Shown here: positions 5,208 through 5,588 of the stretch, piece by piece
Layout of the letters: the number at the start of each line of letters is the position of its first letter
How positions within the stretch are numbered: the first letter of the stretch is position 1
Source of the DNA: an uncultured Akkermansia sp.
Lineage (GTDB): Bacteria; Verrucomicrobiota; Verrucomicrobiia; Verrucomicrobiales; Akkermansiaceae
Direction of reading: 5' to 3'
Length of the DNA: 5,588 nucleotides
Assembly: GCA_947585525.1 (NCBI GenBank)
Contig: CANPXA010000125.1
Coordinates: 1 to 5,588, forward strand
Program-made: the position numbers and the translations under genes
Notes under the pieces: generated by a model
Told to the model about the DNA's origin: nothing
Database searches by the model: none
Seen by the model: only the letters and a program-made list of their open reading frames with translations

Positions 5208-5334
5208 TTGACGCTTCGGCACCACACTACCTCAGCGCCCTGCGGGCAAAAACTGCGCTTTTGTCCAATCCCACTCTGAGCCCTCGTGGGCTTTGTAAAT
5301 CGTAAATAGACAAACCTTGGGCGTTTGCCCTGCG
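5208..5334. repeat. 127-base intergenic repeat, copy 2 (element C)
   Basis: It matches 3450-3576 in the same orientation and length, with an identical 22-base core at 5244-5265. Its two hairpins occupy equivalent positions but differ in sequence: GCCC-TGC-GGGC (5237-5247) and AGCCC-TCGT-GGGCT (5279-5292). The right end GTTTGCCCTGCG (5323-5334) is shared, though the preceding palindrome is shortened to CAAAC...GTTTG. It ends 16 bases before the -35 of the tRNA promoter. No T tract or reading frame suggests a terminator or protein. Confidence 0.75.
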
Positions 5335-5350
5335 GTAGCCAAGTACGCAC

Positions 5351-5379
5351 TTGACACGGTTCTTCTCCTGTGGCAGAAT
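5351..5379 (+). promoter_or_regulatory. Promoter of tRNA-Arg
   Basis: TTGACA (5351-5356), a 17-base spacer ending in TGG, and CAGAAT (5374-5379) form a sigma-70-type promoter with an extended -10 flavour. Initiation near 5386 would leave only about 7 bases of 5' leader before the mature tRNA at 5393. Confidence 0.65.
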
Positions 5380-5392
5380 TACGCCCGTTCGC

Positions 5393-5464
5393 GGCCCCGT
5401 CGTTCAATGGATAGGACGAAGGTTTCCGGTACCTTAGATGAGGGTTCGATTCCCCCCGGGGCTA
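5393..5464 (+). tRNA. tRNA-Arg (anticodon CCG)
   Basis: A complete 72-base cloverleaf can be drawn. The acceptor stem pairs GGCCCCG (5393-5399) with CGGGGCT (5457-5463), opening with a G-U pair. The D stem is GTTC/GGAC with loop AATGGATA. The anticodon stem AAGGT/ACCTT (5419-5423, 5431-5435) closes loop TTCCGGT, so the anticodon is CCG (5426-5428), reading CGG arginine codons. The variable loop is four bases. The T stem GAGGG/CCCCC (5440-5444, 5452-5456) flanks the standard TTCGATT loop but has an A-C mismatch at its second pair. The discriminator is A5464, usual for arginine tRNAs, and CCA is not encoded, so it must be added by nucleotidyltransferase. The gene has its own promoter and terminator and stands alone. 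Confidence 0.93.
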
Positions 5465-5468
5465 GTTT

Positions 5469-5505
5469 GCCACTTACGCTTAATAAACGTAAGTGGCTTA
5501 TTTTT
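5469..5505 (+). terminator. Intrinsic terminator of tRNA-Arg
   Basis: GCCACTTACG (5469-5478) and CGTAAGTGGC (5488-5497) form a perfect 10-base-pair stem around a 9-base A/T-rich loop, followed by TTATTTTT (5498-5505). It begins 5 bases after the tRNA end. Confidence 0.92.
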
Positions 5506-5588
5506 CATGCTTTTTGAAAATCGGGAATGTTTAATAAGTGCCAAGTGCAGCACAAAAATAGCACAAGCGCGCATTATAAAAAAATCGT
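5506..5588. other. A/T-rich end of window, no gene recognised
   Basis: The last 83 bases hold no convincing reading frame, RNA gene or paired promoter boxes. The sequence has a short AGCACAAAAATAGCACAA near-repeat and ends in an A-rich run. Downstream flanks of tRNA genes are common integration sites, but no attachment repeat of the tRNA 3' end is present within the window. Confidence 0.3.

Noticed and set aside
5317..5517. 66-residue + strand frame over the tRNA gene
   Set aside because: It covers the tRNA promoter, tRNA and terminator, all strongly supported.
5440..5588. Integration site of a genomic island at tRNA-Arg
   Set aside because: No repeat of the tRNA 3' end and no integrase are visible in the 124 bases after the tRNA; the window ends too soon to judge.

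Overview
This is a compact bacterial chromosome segment of ordinary housekeeping genes separated by unusually repeat-rich spacers. The protein set points to Verrucomicrobiota, possibly an Akkermansia-like gut lineage: a CTC-type bL25, an ArgJ with a variant C-terminus, a secreted two-EF-hand protein, and tRNA-Arg without an encoded CCA. The assignment is an inference from general family resemblance, since no search could be run.

Layout on the + strand: the 3' end of aspS (1-255); a 383-base spacer holding a hairpin-bounded repeat element (A, 264-588); argJ (639-1907), probably followed in the same transcript by a secreted C39-like papain-fold protein (1915-3177); then a second spacer with repeat element B (3206-3576). 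On the - strand are a secreted EF-hand protein with a Cys/Pro-rich tail (3661-4227) and the ribosomal protein bL25 gene (4396-4947). Each has its own intrinsic terminator, so they are probably separate transcripts. A divergent intergenic region follows, with the bL25 promoter, repeat element C (5208-5334) and a tRNA-Arg(CCG) gene (5393-5464) that has a clear promoter and terminator.

The genes serve translation (AspRS, bL25, tRNA-Arg), arginine biosynthesis (ArgJ) and the cell envelope or periplasm (C39-like and EF-hand proteins). They do not form one pathway.

The least explained part is the intergenic repeat family. Three spacers share modules in different combinations: a 175-base block (A and B), a 127-base block (B and C), palindromic hairpins of the AAACGCATT type at element edges, and CGTAAATCGTAA-like linkers. 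In the 127-base block two stem-loops sit at equivalent positions with different stem sequences that still pair. This suggests selection on structure, or at least a palindromic mobile element. I see no CRISPR array, transposase, phage gene or defence system.
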